From: UBA4416 sp046594225
GTDB lineage: Bacteria; Bacteroidota; Bacteroidia; B-17B0; Aurantibacillaceae
DNA length: 16,588 nucleotides
Direction: 5' to 3'
Assembly: GCA_046594225.1 (NCBI GenBank)
Contig: JBKJPW010000027.1
Location: 1 to 16,588 of the forward strand
This document shows positions 6,722 through 14,819 of the stretch, piece by piece; the first letter of the stretch is position 1, and every line of letters begins with the position of its first letter. Below the pieces are notes generated by a model. The model was not told the DNA's origin. It ran no database searches and worked only from the letters and a program-made list of their open reading frames with translations. Made by a program: the position numbers and the translations under genes.

Positions 6722-7312
6722 TTATTTAATATTCATTTCTACTTTAGGGGCTTTTTCTGCACCAGCCTCTGCTTCAAAATAGATAGCATCTTTGTAGCCC
6801 CAAGCGAATATACTGCCTGGTATTTTTTTAATGCTAATATTAAATTCGTTCACAGCGTCGTTATATTTCATACGCTCCACAGCAATTCTATTTTCGCAAC
6901 CTTCTAATTCAACACGCAATTCACTAAACGCTTGATTTGACTGTAAGGTTGGATAATTTTCAGACACAACCAATAATTTAGATATAGCTGACGATAATTG
7001 GCCCTGAGCTTGTTTGAACTGCTCCATGTTTTCAGTAGTCATATTCGTAGGATCAATTGTTACCTGAGTTGCTTTAGCACGAGCTTCTACAACGCCAGTT
7101 AAAGTAGATTTTTCAAAATTAGCTTCAGCCTCAACTGTTTTAACAATGTTAGGAATTAAGTCTAAACGACGTTGATATTGACTCTCAACTTGATGCCATT
7201 GTTTAAGAACACCTTCGTTAGCAATCATAAACGAGTTACGTTTACTACAACCGTAAGACAAACCAAATAAAGCAATTGCTCCAATAGCAATTATAATAAT
7301 AATGCGTTTCAT
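6722..7312 (-). CDS. lemA: LemA family protein
   Basis: 196 residues, typical for the family. An N-terminal hydrophobic segment (4-18) anchors the protein. The LemA helical-bundle domain follows, with the hallmark QRRLDLIPNIVKTVEAEANF (47-66), the AR of VVEARAKAT, and ENYPTLQSNQAFSELRVELE (residues in the 110s to 130s). It ends with a conserved VPG/IPG-like KKIPGSIFA segment. SYGC at 19-22 is only a weak lipobox, so a membrane-anchor reading is preferred over a lipoprotein. The function of LemA proteins is not settled. It is the first gene of the minus-strand train: the short TPM gene follows after 5 bp. It is divergent from the Omp85-like gene across a 124-bp shared upstream region. Confidence 0.92.
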   Translation of the reverse strand: MKRIIIIIAIGAIALFGLSYGCSKRNSFMIANEGVLKQWHQVESQYQRRLDLIPNIVKTVEAEANFEKSTLTGVVEARAKATQVTIDPTNMTTENMEQFKQAQGQLSSAISKLLVVSENYPTLQSNQAFSELRVELEGCENRIAVERMKYNDAVNEFNISIKKIPGSIFAWGYKDAIYFEAEAGAEKAPKVEMNIK

Positions 7313-7402
7313 AGTTTTTTTAGTTTTTGTATGCTTTAATCCTAATTTTATTTATAATAAAAGGAATAGTTTACACGTTAATGTATTAAATAATTTAGTG
7401 TG

Positions 7403-7422
7403 AAGGTAAAAATAATTACCTT
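7403..7422. promoter_or_regulatory. dyad symmetry in the lemA / Omp85-like divergent region
   Basis: AAGGTAA (7403-7409) and TTACCTT (7416-7422) form a perfect 7-bp inverted repeat around a 6-bp AT spacer. It lies 14 bp before the TTG start at 7437, inside the only non-coding DNA between two divergent transcription units. The form suits a dimeric regulator site; no binding protein can be named. Confidence 0.35.
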
Positions 7423-7436
7423 AGAAGCTATTACCG

Positions 7437-9173
7437 TTGGTACAGAAATTAACATATTTTATCCTGTTGGTGTTTTTGGCAAAACAGCCCTTAAACGCAC
7501 AAGTTGTATACAAATTACAAATTATAAATACAGATACAGCATCGGTTTTCAAAAAGATAAATTATAAAAAACAATTTTCAGACAAAAATTTCATTGAAAA
7601 AGAAGCCAACAAAATATACATCTCGCTAATTGATGCGGGTTATATTTCGGCAAGTGTGGATAGTACGCGTCACGATTCTTTAAATTATAGAACATATATC
7701 ACCGCAGGAAAAAAGTATAAATGGGTGAATTTAAAATATGATAAAAAAGATCAAGCCATCGTCAGCAAATTAGGGTATAACGAACGTTTTTTCACAAAAC
7801 GCACTTTCAAGTTTTCTGAACTCTCCAAGTTTATGGAGAAGATTGTTGTTTATTACGAAAACAATGGATACCCTTTTGCGTCTGCTAAACTAGATAGTTT
7901 ATTATTTGATAACTCAAATATTACTGCTAAACTCCACGTAGAAAAAAATTTATTTATAAAACTCGATAGTTTAGTGACAGAGGGGTCTGGAAAAGTGAAT
8001 CAAAAGTTTTTGCTGAGGTATTTAGGCATTAAAAATGGTATGCCTTATAATACGGCTGTGTTTATGGGGGTTTCAAAAAAAATAAGGCAATTGCCTTTTG
8101 TAACCGAAAAGAAAACACCCATTATACAATTAACCGATAAGCAAAATAAATTGTTTTTGTTTTTAGAGAAAAAAAACGCCTCACAGTTTGATGGCATTGT
8201 AGGCATTTTGCCCAACGATAAAGGGAAAACAGTTTTTACTGGAGATTTAAAAATAAAATTGGTAAATACGATTTTTAAGAGTGGAGAAACAGTTGACATT
8301 CAATGGCGGCGGTTACAAACACAAACGCAGGATTTAAAAGCAACATTGATTTACCCATATATTGGCGGTTTACCTGTAGGAGCTGACTATAACATTAAAA
8401 TCTATAAAAAAGACACTACTTTTTTGGATGTGAATAATGCTTTTGGATTAAATTATTATTTCAGCGGATTAAACTATCTAAAAGTGTTTTACAAACAACG
8501 TAATGCTAGTTTAATTTCAACATCTGGCCTATCAAATATTACTGTATTACCCGAATATGCAGATGTTAATACTAAAGCCTATGGTTTGGGTCTATTCATT
8601 GAAAAATTTGACTATAAGTTTAACCCACGAAAGGGTTTTGGAGTTAATGTTCAAGGCTCAGTTGGAAGCAGGCAAATAAAGAAAAATCCAAAAATAAATG
8701 ATATAGCTTATTCAACATTAGATTTAAAAACATCACAATACCAAGTTGAGGGAACCGCTGGAGGATATATCAATTTAGTTAAAAACCATGTGGTTAAACT
8801 ATCCACCCAATTTGGAAGTGTATTTGGCAATACGATTTACAAAAATGAATTATTTAGAATTGGAGGATTAAGAACATTGAGGGGCTTTGACGAAGAAAGT
8901 ATATATGCTTCTACATATGTGATACCAACGATAGAATATCGTTTTTTATTTGAAAAAAACTCTAATTTGTTTGTTTTTGGGGAAGGGATGTGGTATGAAA
9001 ACAATAGTGTGGTTGGTAAATACGAAGATACACCCATAAGTGTTGGTGCAGGGATTAATTTTGAAACTAAAGCCGGCATTTTTAATTTAAGTTATGCAAT
9101 TGGAAAACAATACGGAGCTGGATTTGATTTAAGAATAGGGAAAATACATGCGGGTTTAACCGCATTATTTTAG
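7437..9173 (+). CDS. Omp85/BamA-like outer-membrane barrel protein, TTG start
   Basis: 578 residues. A signal peptide (1-21, cut near LNAQ) is followed by about 270 residues with POTRA-like features: repeated short strands, an ENNGYPFASAKLD segment, and a FLLRYLGIKNGMPYN element. The C-terminal half is a beta-barrel, with GIKSGE-like KSGETVDIQW at its start and the conserved inner-loop motif LRGF (Arg482-Gly483-Phe484, within GGLRTLRGFDEES) that Omp85 proteins use as their lid-lock. The last residue is Phe, as expected for an outer-membrane barrel. It is shorter than BamA, so it is more likely a TamA-like or specialised Omp85 member than the essential BamA; the substrate is unknown. The start is TTG: an in-frame TAG lies at 7422-7424 and there is no ATG between it and the signal peptide. 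Confidence 0.87.
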   Translation: MVQKLTYFILLVFLAKQPLNAQVVYKLQIINTDTASVFKKINYKKQFSDKNFIEKEANKIYISLIDAGYISASVDSTRHDSLNYRTYITAGKKYKWVNLKYDKKDQAIVSKLGYNERFFTKRTFKFSELSKFMEKIVVYYENNGYPFASAKLDSLLFDNSNITAKLHVEKNLFIKLDSLVTEGSGKVNQKFLLRYLGIKNGMPYNTAVFMGVSKKIRQLPFVTEKKTPIIQLTDKQNKLFLFLEKKNASQFDGIVGILPNDKGKTVFTGDLKIKLVNTIFKSGETVDIQWRRLQTQTQDLKATLIYPYIGGLPVGADYNIKIYKKDTTFLDVNNAFGLNYYFSGLNYLKVFYKQRNASLISTSGLSNITVLPEYADVNTKAYGLGLFIEKFDYKFNPRKGFGVNVQGSVGSRQIKKNPKINDIAYSTLDLKTSQYQVEGTAGGYINLVKNHVVKLSTQFGSVFGNTIYKNELFRIGGLRTLRGFDEESIYASTYVIPTIEYRFLFEKNSNLFVFGEGMWYENNSVVGKYEDTPISVGAGINFETKAGIFNLSYAIGKQYGAGFDLRIGKIHAGLTALF

Positions 9174-9229
9174 ACGAAAGCTTATAATTTATACATTATT
9201 TTAGTTACACTTGTATAGAGTAATTATTT

Positions 9230-12200
9230 GTGAAAATATACCAATATATCATATTAACATTCTTGTTGAGCCATTTTGTGGGTTATTCTCAAAAGATGAA
9301 CCTTCAAAAATTTTCCGTGAAGGAAGGATTGATACAATCTACCGTTAAACAAATTGAGCAAGATGATTATGGTAATTTGTGGTTAGCTACAAATTATGGT
9401 TTATCAAAGTTTAATGGAAAAATTTTCGAAAGTTTTACTACTACCAATGGTCTGCCATCTAATGAAATTTCTAGTTTATTATTTACTAACGAAACCTTAT
9501 TTATAGGAACTAGAAGGGGCTTTTGTTCTTATAGTGGAAGTAAAATAGAAAATAAACCAGAGTATAAAAAAATTAGAGGGAATATTGTAAAAATTTTAAA
9601 CAATAAAAATGTTTTACATATTATTACTACCAGAGGATACTATTTATTAGATTTCAGTAAAACAGTATTGAAATTAGATTCTATTGCAATACCAAATATT
9701 GTTGTCCAAAACCCAACAGATGCGGAGTTTGATGAAGATGGAAATTTATGGATATCAACCGATGGCAAAGGATTGTTTTTTATAGAAAAGAATATTTCCA
9801 CTAAAATTCCAAAATTTGTTTTAATACAAAACTCTGTTGCTTCCACAACTATTAATAAAAAATTAATTCGCATCGTTAATTTCAACTCTACTAATTTGTT
9901 TAAAGGAGAATCCATTCAATCTATTGAGTTTGATAAGAAAAAAAACTTATTAGTTAGTGATTGGGGGAATGGATTAGCACAAATAAAATTTGATTTCATT
10001 AATAACACCGGCTTTAATGCGGAGTATTTTAATTTTGACTCTATTATTGTTGGAGTAAATAAAATTAGCCGATTTGCGAACATTGAAAAAGATGAAGATG
10101 GTAATTTGTATTTGGCTACCGATGGTTTTGGTTTTTTAAAAATACCAATAGACAAAAACACAAACGAAAACGATTATACAACAAAAAGTGTTATTTGGTT
10201 AAGTAATGGTCAAGGTTTTTTTGGAAGCAACCCCATGTGTTTTAAACAAGATAAATTTCAAAATTTGTGGGTAGGCACATTGAATGACGGATTAGTGTCT
10301 GTAAACAACAAGAGTTCTTTAAGCTACAATCAAAAATCTGGACTGGAAGAAGAAAAAGTGATTAGTGTTTATAAATCTTCCGACAGTTCTATATGGAGTG
10401 GAACATACGGCGGCGGTGCATTTAAATTTAAAAACAAAAAATTTGAACGTTGCTTTTGGGAACAAGGAATTAGTGAATCTATTATTAAAAGTATTACAGA
10501 AGATAATTATGGAAATGTTTGGTTAGGAACAACAGGCGGAGGTATTAGCATTATTAGTAAAGAGAATACTCAAAAAAAATTGCAAGTAACTAAAGTTATT
10601 TCAGAAACAAATAATTTAGCATCAAACTATATATCCTACTTATACAAAGCCCCTAATGGCGCTATTTGGGTAGGATACCAATCAGAATCTAAACTAGATA
10701 GAATTATTTTAAATAAAGACTTGTCTTTTACTATAACCTCTTTTCCTATTACTAATTTATTAAGTTTTAATGTGTCTTGCTTATTAGAAGATTCGGAGGG
10801 AGATATTTGGGTAACATCTAATGAAGGTGTTTGGAAATTAACACCAAAAACAGGTTACGTTAGTAACGATTACGCTATTTTTAAAAACATCCAAACTATA
10901 GCAAAAGACTGGAATGGAAATATGTGGTTGGGAAGCTCAGATGTAGGAGCTATTATTTTAAAAAACAAATTACCGGTTCGTTATTTTGAGAATGGAGGCA
11001 CAAACACATTCGAAAAAATTTCAACAAAAGATGGCATTAGCAGCAACTGTGTTAATTCTATTTTATTTAACAACGATGTTATATGGTTTATTTCTAATAA
11101 CGGAATTAATGAACTAAGAATAGACACCTATTTAAATAGAGTTAAAGAAATTAAATCTTACAACAAAGGGCAAGGTTTTGCTTCATACGATAATAAGCCA
11201 AACACCACTGTCTTTGATGATAATCAATTTATTTGGATTGGATCTGTAGAAGGCTTAACCCAATACAAACACATTAATGATGCTGAAAAAAACACGAACC
11301 AAAAACAAGCCTCTGTGTTTATAAATAACATTTTAATTGAAAATAAACAAATTGATTGGAGCGATGAATCTCTTTTTTCAACAGGAGATTATTCAGCAAT
11401 AAACTTTGATGGATTTTATAATTGGTATAAAATACCAAATAACTTAGTATTAGACTATACGCACAATAGCATTCAGTTTATTTTAAATACGGATAATATT
11501 GCCGACCAAAAATTGATGAATTATAGCTATAAACTGATTGGCTATGACAAAGACTGGATACAATTATTTAATTTTAATGAAATCACTTACCGTAACTTGC
11601 CTTCTGGTGATTATAGTTTAGTTATAAAAACCTCCTTGAGCAATGATTTTAGTAATTCTAAAGAATACGCTTATCATTTTAGTGTAACGCCACCCTTTTG
11701 GAAAACCACTACATTTTATATAGCTATTACTTTAACGTCGTTAGCACTACTTTATTTCTTTGTTATTAATAGAGAAAAACGATTAAAAAGAGAAAAACTA
11801 AAACTGGAGCTTCAAGTAAAATCTCGTACGTCTGAAATTGAAAATAAAAAGAAAGAAATTGAGTTACAAAATGTATTGATTCAAGGAATTAACAAAGACT
11901 TAACAGATAGTATAAAGTATGCGGAAAGAATTCAACAAACTATTTTGCCAGATACCACTATATTATCAAAATATTTTACAGATGCTTGTGTTTTTTATAA
12001 GCCTCGTAATATTGTAAGTGGAGATTATTATTGGATTAAGGAATTAAACGGATTAATATACGTTGCGGTTGTAGACTGCACTGGTCATGGCGTTCCAGGA
12101 GCTTTTATGTCGTTGATATCAAGTAGTATTTTAAATGAAGCGGTTGAAGAACACATTAGCCAAAACAGTCCCGCTAAAATGTTAGAGCACTTACGGTATG

Positions 12201-12649
12201 AAATTAATGTTAGGCTTAGTCAAAACACTACCGATCAGCTTAGTGACGGATTAGATATTTCTTTAATTTGTTATAATAAGAACAAAAGCACCATTGAATA
12301 TGTAAACGCGAACCGACCGTTATATATTATTTCTAATGATGAATTAATAACATTAGCGTCTGAAAACGTGAACATTGGTGGTTACGCAGACTTTAATAGT
12401 GTGATTCCAACCAAAACAATTACGATTAAAAAAGATGATTTATTATTCTTGTTCACGGATGGAGTTACTGATCAGTTTGGTGGAGATAGGAACAAAAAAT
12501 ATAACCCAGCTCGTTTAAGACAGTTTTTGTTAATGAATAATCACCTTAATTTAACAGAACTTAAGTCGAAATTAAGCCAGGATATTGCTGATTGGCAGGG
12601 TTCTTATGAGCAAACAGACGATATTTTATTAATAGGTTTAAAAATATAA
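9230..12649 (+). CDS. double beta-propeller sensor with SpoIIE/PP2C phosphatase output, GTG start
   Basis: 1139 residues. A signal peptide (1-20) is followed by a periplasmic sensor with repeats of the D-x-x-GN-L/I-W-x-G/A-T type. I count 14, as for two seven-bladed Reg_prop propellers (about 40-690), followed by a Y_Y_Y domain (about 740-820, SYKLIGYDKDW). A membrane span (828-848) and a basic coiled coil (about 850-910) lead to the motif DSIKYAERIQQTILPD. A SpoIIE-type PP2C phosphatase domain follows, with metal-ligand Asp residues at SGDYYW (Asp932), VVDCTGHG (Asp949) and FTDGVTD (Asp1077, Asp1081). It should sense an extracytoplasmic signal and dephosphorylate a Ser/Thr-phosphorylated partner, by analogy an anti-anti-sigma-type protein; none is in the window. 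There is no histidine kinase or DNA-binding domain. The start is GTG, since an in-frame TAA lies at 9221-9223. Confidence 0.93.
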   Translation: MKIYQYIILTFLLSHFVGYSQKMNLQKFSVKEGLIQSTVKQIEQDDYGNLWLATNYGLSKFNGKIFESFTTTNGLPSNEISSLLFTNETLFIGTRRGFCSYSGSKIENKPEYKKIRGNIVKILNNKNVLHIITTRGYYLLDFSKTVLKLDSIAIPNIVVQNPTDAEFDEDGNLWISTDGKGLFFIEKNISTKIPKFVLIQNSVASTTINKKLIRIVNFNSTNLFKGESIQSIEFDKKKNLLVSDWGNGLAQIKFDFINNTGFNAEYFNFDSIIVGVNKISRFANIEKDEDGNLYLATDGFGFLKIPIDKNTNENDYTTKSVIWLSNGQGFFGSNPMCFKQDKFQNLWVGTLNDGLVSVNNKSSLSYNQKSGLEEEKVISVYKSSDSSIWSGTYGGGAFKFKNKKFERCFWEQGISESIIKSITEDNYGNVWLGTTGGGISIISKENTQKKLQVTKVISETNNLASNYISYLYKAPNGAIWVGYQSESKLDRIILNKDLSFTITSFPITNLLSFNVSCLLEDSEGDIWVTSNEGVWKLTPKTGYVSNDYAIFKNIQTIAKDWNGNMWLGSSDVGAIILKNKLPVRYFENGGTNTFEKISTKDGISSNCVNSILFNNDVIWFISNNGINELRIDTYLNRVKEIKSYNKGQGFASYDNKPNTTVFDDNQFIWIGSVEGLTQYKHINDAEKNTNQKQASVFINNILIENKQIDWSDESLFSTGDYSAINFDGFYNWYKIPNNLVLDYTHNSIQFILNTDNIADQKLMNYSYKLIGYDKDWIQLFNFNEITYRNLPSGDYSLVIKTSLSNDFSNSKEYAYHFSVTPPFWKTTTFYIAITLTSLALLYFFVINREKRLKREKLKLELQVKSRTSEIENKKKEIELQNVLIQGINKDLTDSIKYAERIQQTILPDTTILSKYFTDACVFYKPRNIVSGDYYWIKELNGLIYVAVVDCTGHGVPGAFMSLISSSILNEAVEEHISQNSPAKMLEHLRYEINVRLSQNTTDQLSDGLDISLICYNKNKSTIEYVNANRPLYIISNDELITLASENVNIGGYADFNSVIPTKTITIKKDDLLFLFTDGVTDQFGGDRNKKYNPARLRQFLLMNNHLNLTELKSKLSQDIADWQGSYEQTDDILLIGLKI

Positions 12650-12650
12650 C

Positions 12651-12670
12651 TACTAATTATTAAATTAGTA
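12651..12670. promoter_or_regulatory. perfect hairpin filling the gap before comEC
   Basis: TACTAATT (12651-12658) and AATTAGTA (12663-12670) form an 8-bp perfect inverted repeat with a 4-nt loop. It occupies nearly all of the 22 bp between the TAA of the phosphatase gene (12647-12649) and the comEC start codon (12672), with no Shine-Dalgarno. It could affect comEC translation or coupling; its AT-rich stem would be weak. Confidence 0.45.
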
Positions 12671-12671
12671 C

Positions 12672-14717
12672 GTGCCCAATTATAAATCCATACCCTTTCT
12701 AAAAATCTTAATTCCTTATCTAGTTGGAATAATTAGTTTTTTTTACTGGGGACATTTTCAAAAGCTTCATGTTATATTTTTGATTGTTTTTTGTGGATGG
12801 TGTTTAGCTTTTGTTTTTCAAAAATTATATAAACCCAAACAGTATTTTAAAAAAGGAGTTTACATCTTGCTTACAAATGCACTACTATTTTTCTTGGCTT
12901 TTGAAGCGTGTTTTTTATATAATGCCAAAAACAACATTAATCATTATTCGCATCATGTTTCTTATCAATCTCAGTCTTTTATTGCTACAATAACCGATAT
13001 TCCTGTATCGACTGAAACGTTTATTAAAATCCCCATACAAATTAAGTGTATTGAAAAAAACAAGCAATGGCACTATGCAGAAGGTAATGCGATTGTTTAT
13101 CTGAGAAATGATTCTAACACAACGTTCAATCTCGGAAATAGTCTTTTATTACATAGCACGTTTAGCCATGTTAACGAGCCAAAAAACCCAAACGAATTTG
13201 ATTATAAAACATTTTTAGAAAACAGGAATATATTTCATGTAGTGTATGCAAAAACAAAAGATGTACAAGTTTTTTCGTCAACTAATAAAAAGGATAACCT
13301 CACACAATTTGGAACTCACATTAAAGCTCATTTAGTTTCTGTACTCCGAAATAGTGATTTATCACAAGAAGCTTTCTCTATCTGCTCAGCTTTATTAGTT
13401 GGTTATGATGATGAAATAGACAGCGAGGTGATGCAGAGTTTTTCACATTCTGGCACCCTGCATATTTTATCCGTTTCAGGCATGCACACAGGAGTTTTAT
13501 ATGCTATTTTAATTTTTATATTTTCGCTATTTGATAAATATGATAGGTATAAGAAAACCAAATTTGCATTTGTGTTATGTTTCTTGTGCTTGTTTGTTAT
13601 TATTACAGGATTATCTCCTTCTGTTTTAAGGGCGGCTTTAATGTTAGGATTAATGTTATTTGGAAAAACATTTTATAAGCAAGGCAATGCCTACAATACA
13701 TTATTGTTTTCTGCTTTTTTGTTATTACTAATTAATCCTTATTTAGTAAAAGATGTTGGGTTTTTGTTGAGCTATTGTGCTGTTGGTGGCATCATGTATT
13801 TATATCCTATTTTAGCTAAGCTATATGTTTTTGATAATAAGATAATTCAGTGGTTATGGACAAGTACATTAATCTCAGTTTCTGCCACTGTATTTACGTT
13901 GCCAATCTCGCTGTATTTTTTTCATCAGTTTCCTCTTTGGTTTGTGTTTTCTAATTTGTTGATTATTCCAATGAGTATGTTGTTGATGCTGGGAGCGGTT
14001 TTGTTTTTAATGACCTATAAAATCTTAATTCTTAACCAGATATTGGTCTATCTTATAAATAAAAGTACATCTGTAATGCTTTGGCTAGCTCAGCTAACAG
14101 ATAATCCACAATATGGATTTATTGATTTTATTTGTTTTTCAAAAACAGATATACTATTTATGATATTAATTATAATAGCATGCTTACTAACGATTACTAA
14201 CAAGCAATATAAGTATGTGTTATTTTTATGTTTTACAGTAATTTGTTGGCTGTCATTTTCAATATACACTTCTGTTGAGCAAAAGCAAAAAACAGAATTC
14301 ACGGTATTTCAGATTAAACAAAAATCAGTATTTGCTTTAAGGGTTGGGCAAACCGTTTATATACATTCGGATAGCATTAGCCCCAAAGATTATCAGCGTT
14401 ACATAAAACCCTATCTGTTAACTGTTTCTGATTTGAGAATAGTAAATACAGAGGCTAATGTTTTAAAAGTAGATGCTAAATGTATTGTAAACAGTTATAG
14501 AAACGCACCCCTGCTGCAAACAATACAAGCAGAGTATATTCTAGTAAGTAATGATAGTCCTTTAGAACTCACAACTAATTATAAAAGTAAACCCTTAGTT
14601 ATTGCAGACTGTTCAAACAGTTATAAATTTGTAAAGCACTTAAAAAAACAATGTGCGTTGTTGCAAGTACCTTTTTATTGGGTAAAAGAAAATGGAGCTA
14701 TACAAATAACATTATAG
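12672..14717 (+). CDS. comEC: ComEC/Rec2-type DNA uptake channel without a beta-lactamase domain, GTG start
   Basis: 681 residues. ComEC is the inner-membrane channel that passes single-stranded DNA into the cytoplasm during natural transformation. N-terminal membrane helices and a DUF4131-type beta-rich region (to about residue 190) are followed by the Competence domain (about 225-510). Its motifs are LVGYDDEID, SGTLHILSVSGMHTG (His264, His272) and ITGLSPSVLRAALM, then a series of hydrophobic helices. The last ~150 residues have no HxHxDH or other metallo-beta-lactamase metal site, so the nuclease-like domain of some ComEC proteins is absent or degenerate; this is common among Bacteroidota by my recollection. 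GTG is the first usable start after an in-frame TAG at 12666-12668. It follows the phosphatase gene by 22 bp and is probably co-transcribed. Confidence 0.9.
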   Translation: MPNYKSIPFLKILIPYLVGIISFFYWGHFQKLHVIFLIVFCGWCLAFVFQKLYKPKQYFKKGVYILLTNALLFFLAFEACFLYNAKNNINHYSHHVSYQSQSFIATITDIPVSTETFIKIPIQIKCIEKNKQWHYAEGNAIVYLRNDSNTTFNLGNSLLLHSTFSHVNEPKNPNEFDYKTFLENRNIFHVVYAKTKDVQVFSSTNKKDNLTQFGTHIKAHLVSVLRNSDLSQEAFSICSALLVGYDDEIDSEVMQSFSHSGTLHILSVSGMHTGVLYAILIFIFSLFDKYDRYKKTKFAFVLCFLCLFVIITGLSPSVLRAALMLGLMLFGKTFYKQGNAYNTLLFSAFLLLLINPYLVKDVGFLLSYCAVGGIMYLYPILAKLYVFDNKIIQWLWTSTLISVSATVFTLPISLYFFHQFPLWFVFSNLLIIPMSMLLMLGAVLFLMTYKILILNQILVYLINKSTSVMLWLAQLTDNPQYGFIDFICFSKTDILFMILIIIACLLTITNKQYKYVLFLCFTVICWLSFSIYTSVEQKQKTEFTVFQIKQKSVFALRVGQTVYIHSDSISPKDYQRYIKPYLLTVSDLRIVNTEANVLKVDAKCIVNSYRNAPLLQTIQAEYILVSNDSPLELTTNYKSKPLVIADCSNSYKFVKHLKKQCALLQVPFYWVKENGAIQITL

Positions 14718-14735
14718 AAAGATAAATCATATGAA

Positions 14736-14784
14736 TTAGCCATGTTAGCAAAATCACGAACACAACTAAAGATAAAATGGCTAA
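14736..14784. repeat. 8-bp inverted repeat between comEC and the Smr gene
   Basis: TTAGCCAT (14736-14743) and ATGGCTAA (14777-14784) are perfect inverted copies 33 bp apart, in the 102-bp gap before the DUF2027/Smr gene. There is no T tract, so it is not an intrinsic terminator. It could be an operator or a long-loop RNA structure; chance is possible. Confidence 0.25.
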
Positions 14785-14819
14785 ACTATATGACAACTAA
14801 AAAATAATAATATCTACAT

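Noticed and set aside
9916..10161. Antisense open frames within the large sensor gene (also 9640-9915)
   Set aside because: Shadow frames opposite a clearly coding propeller region, with no protein features of their own.
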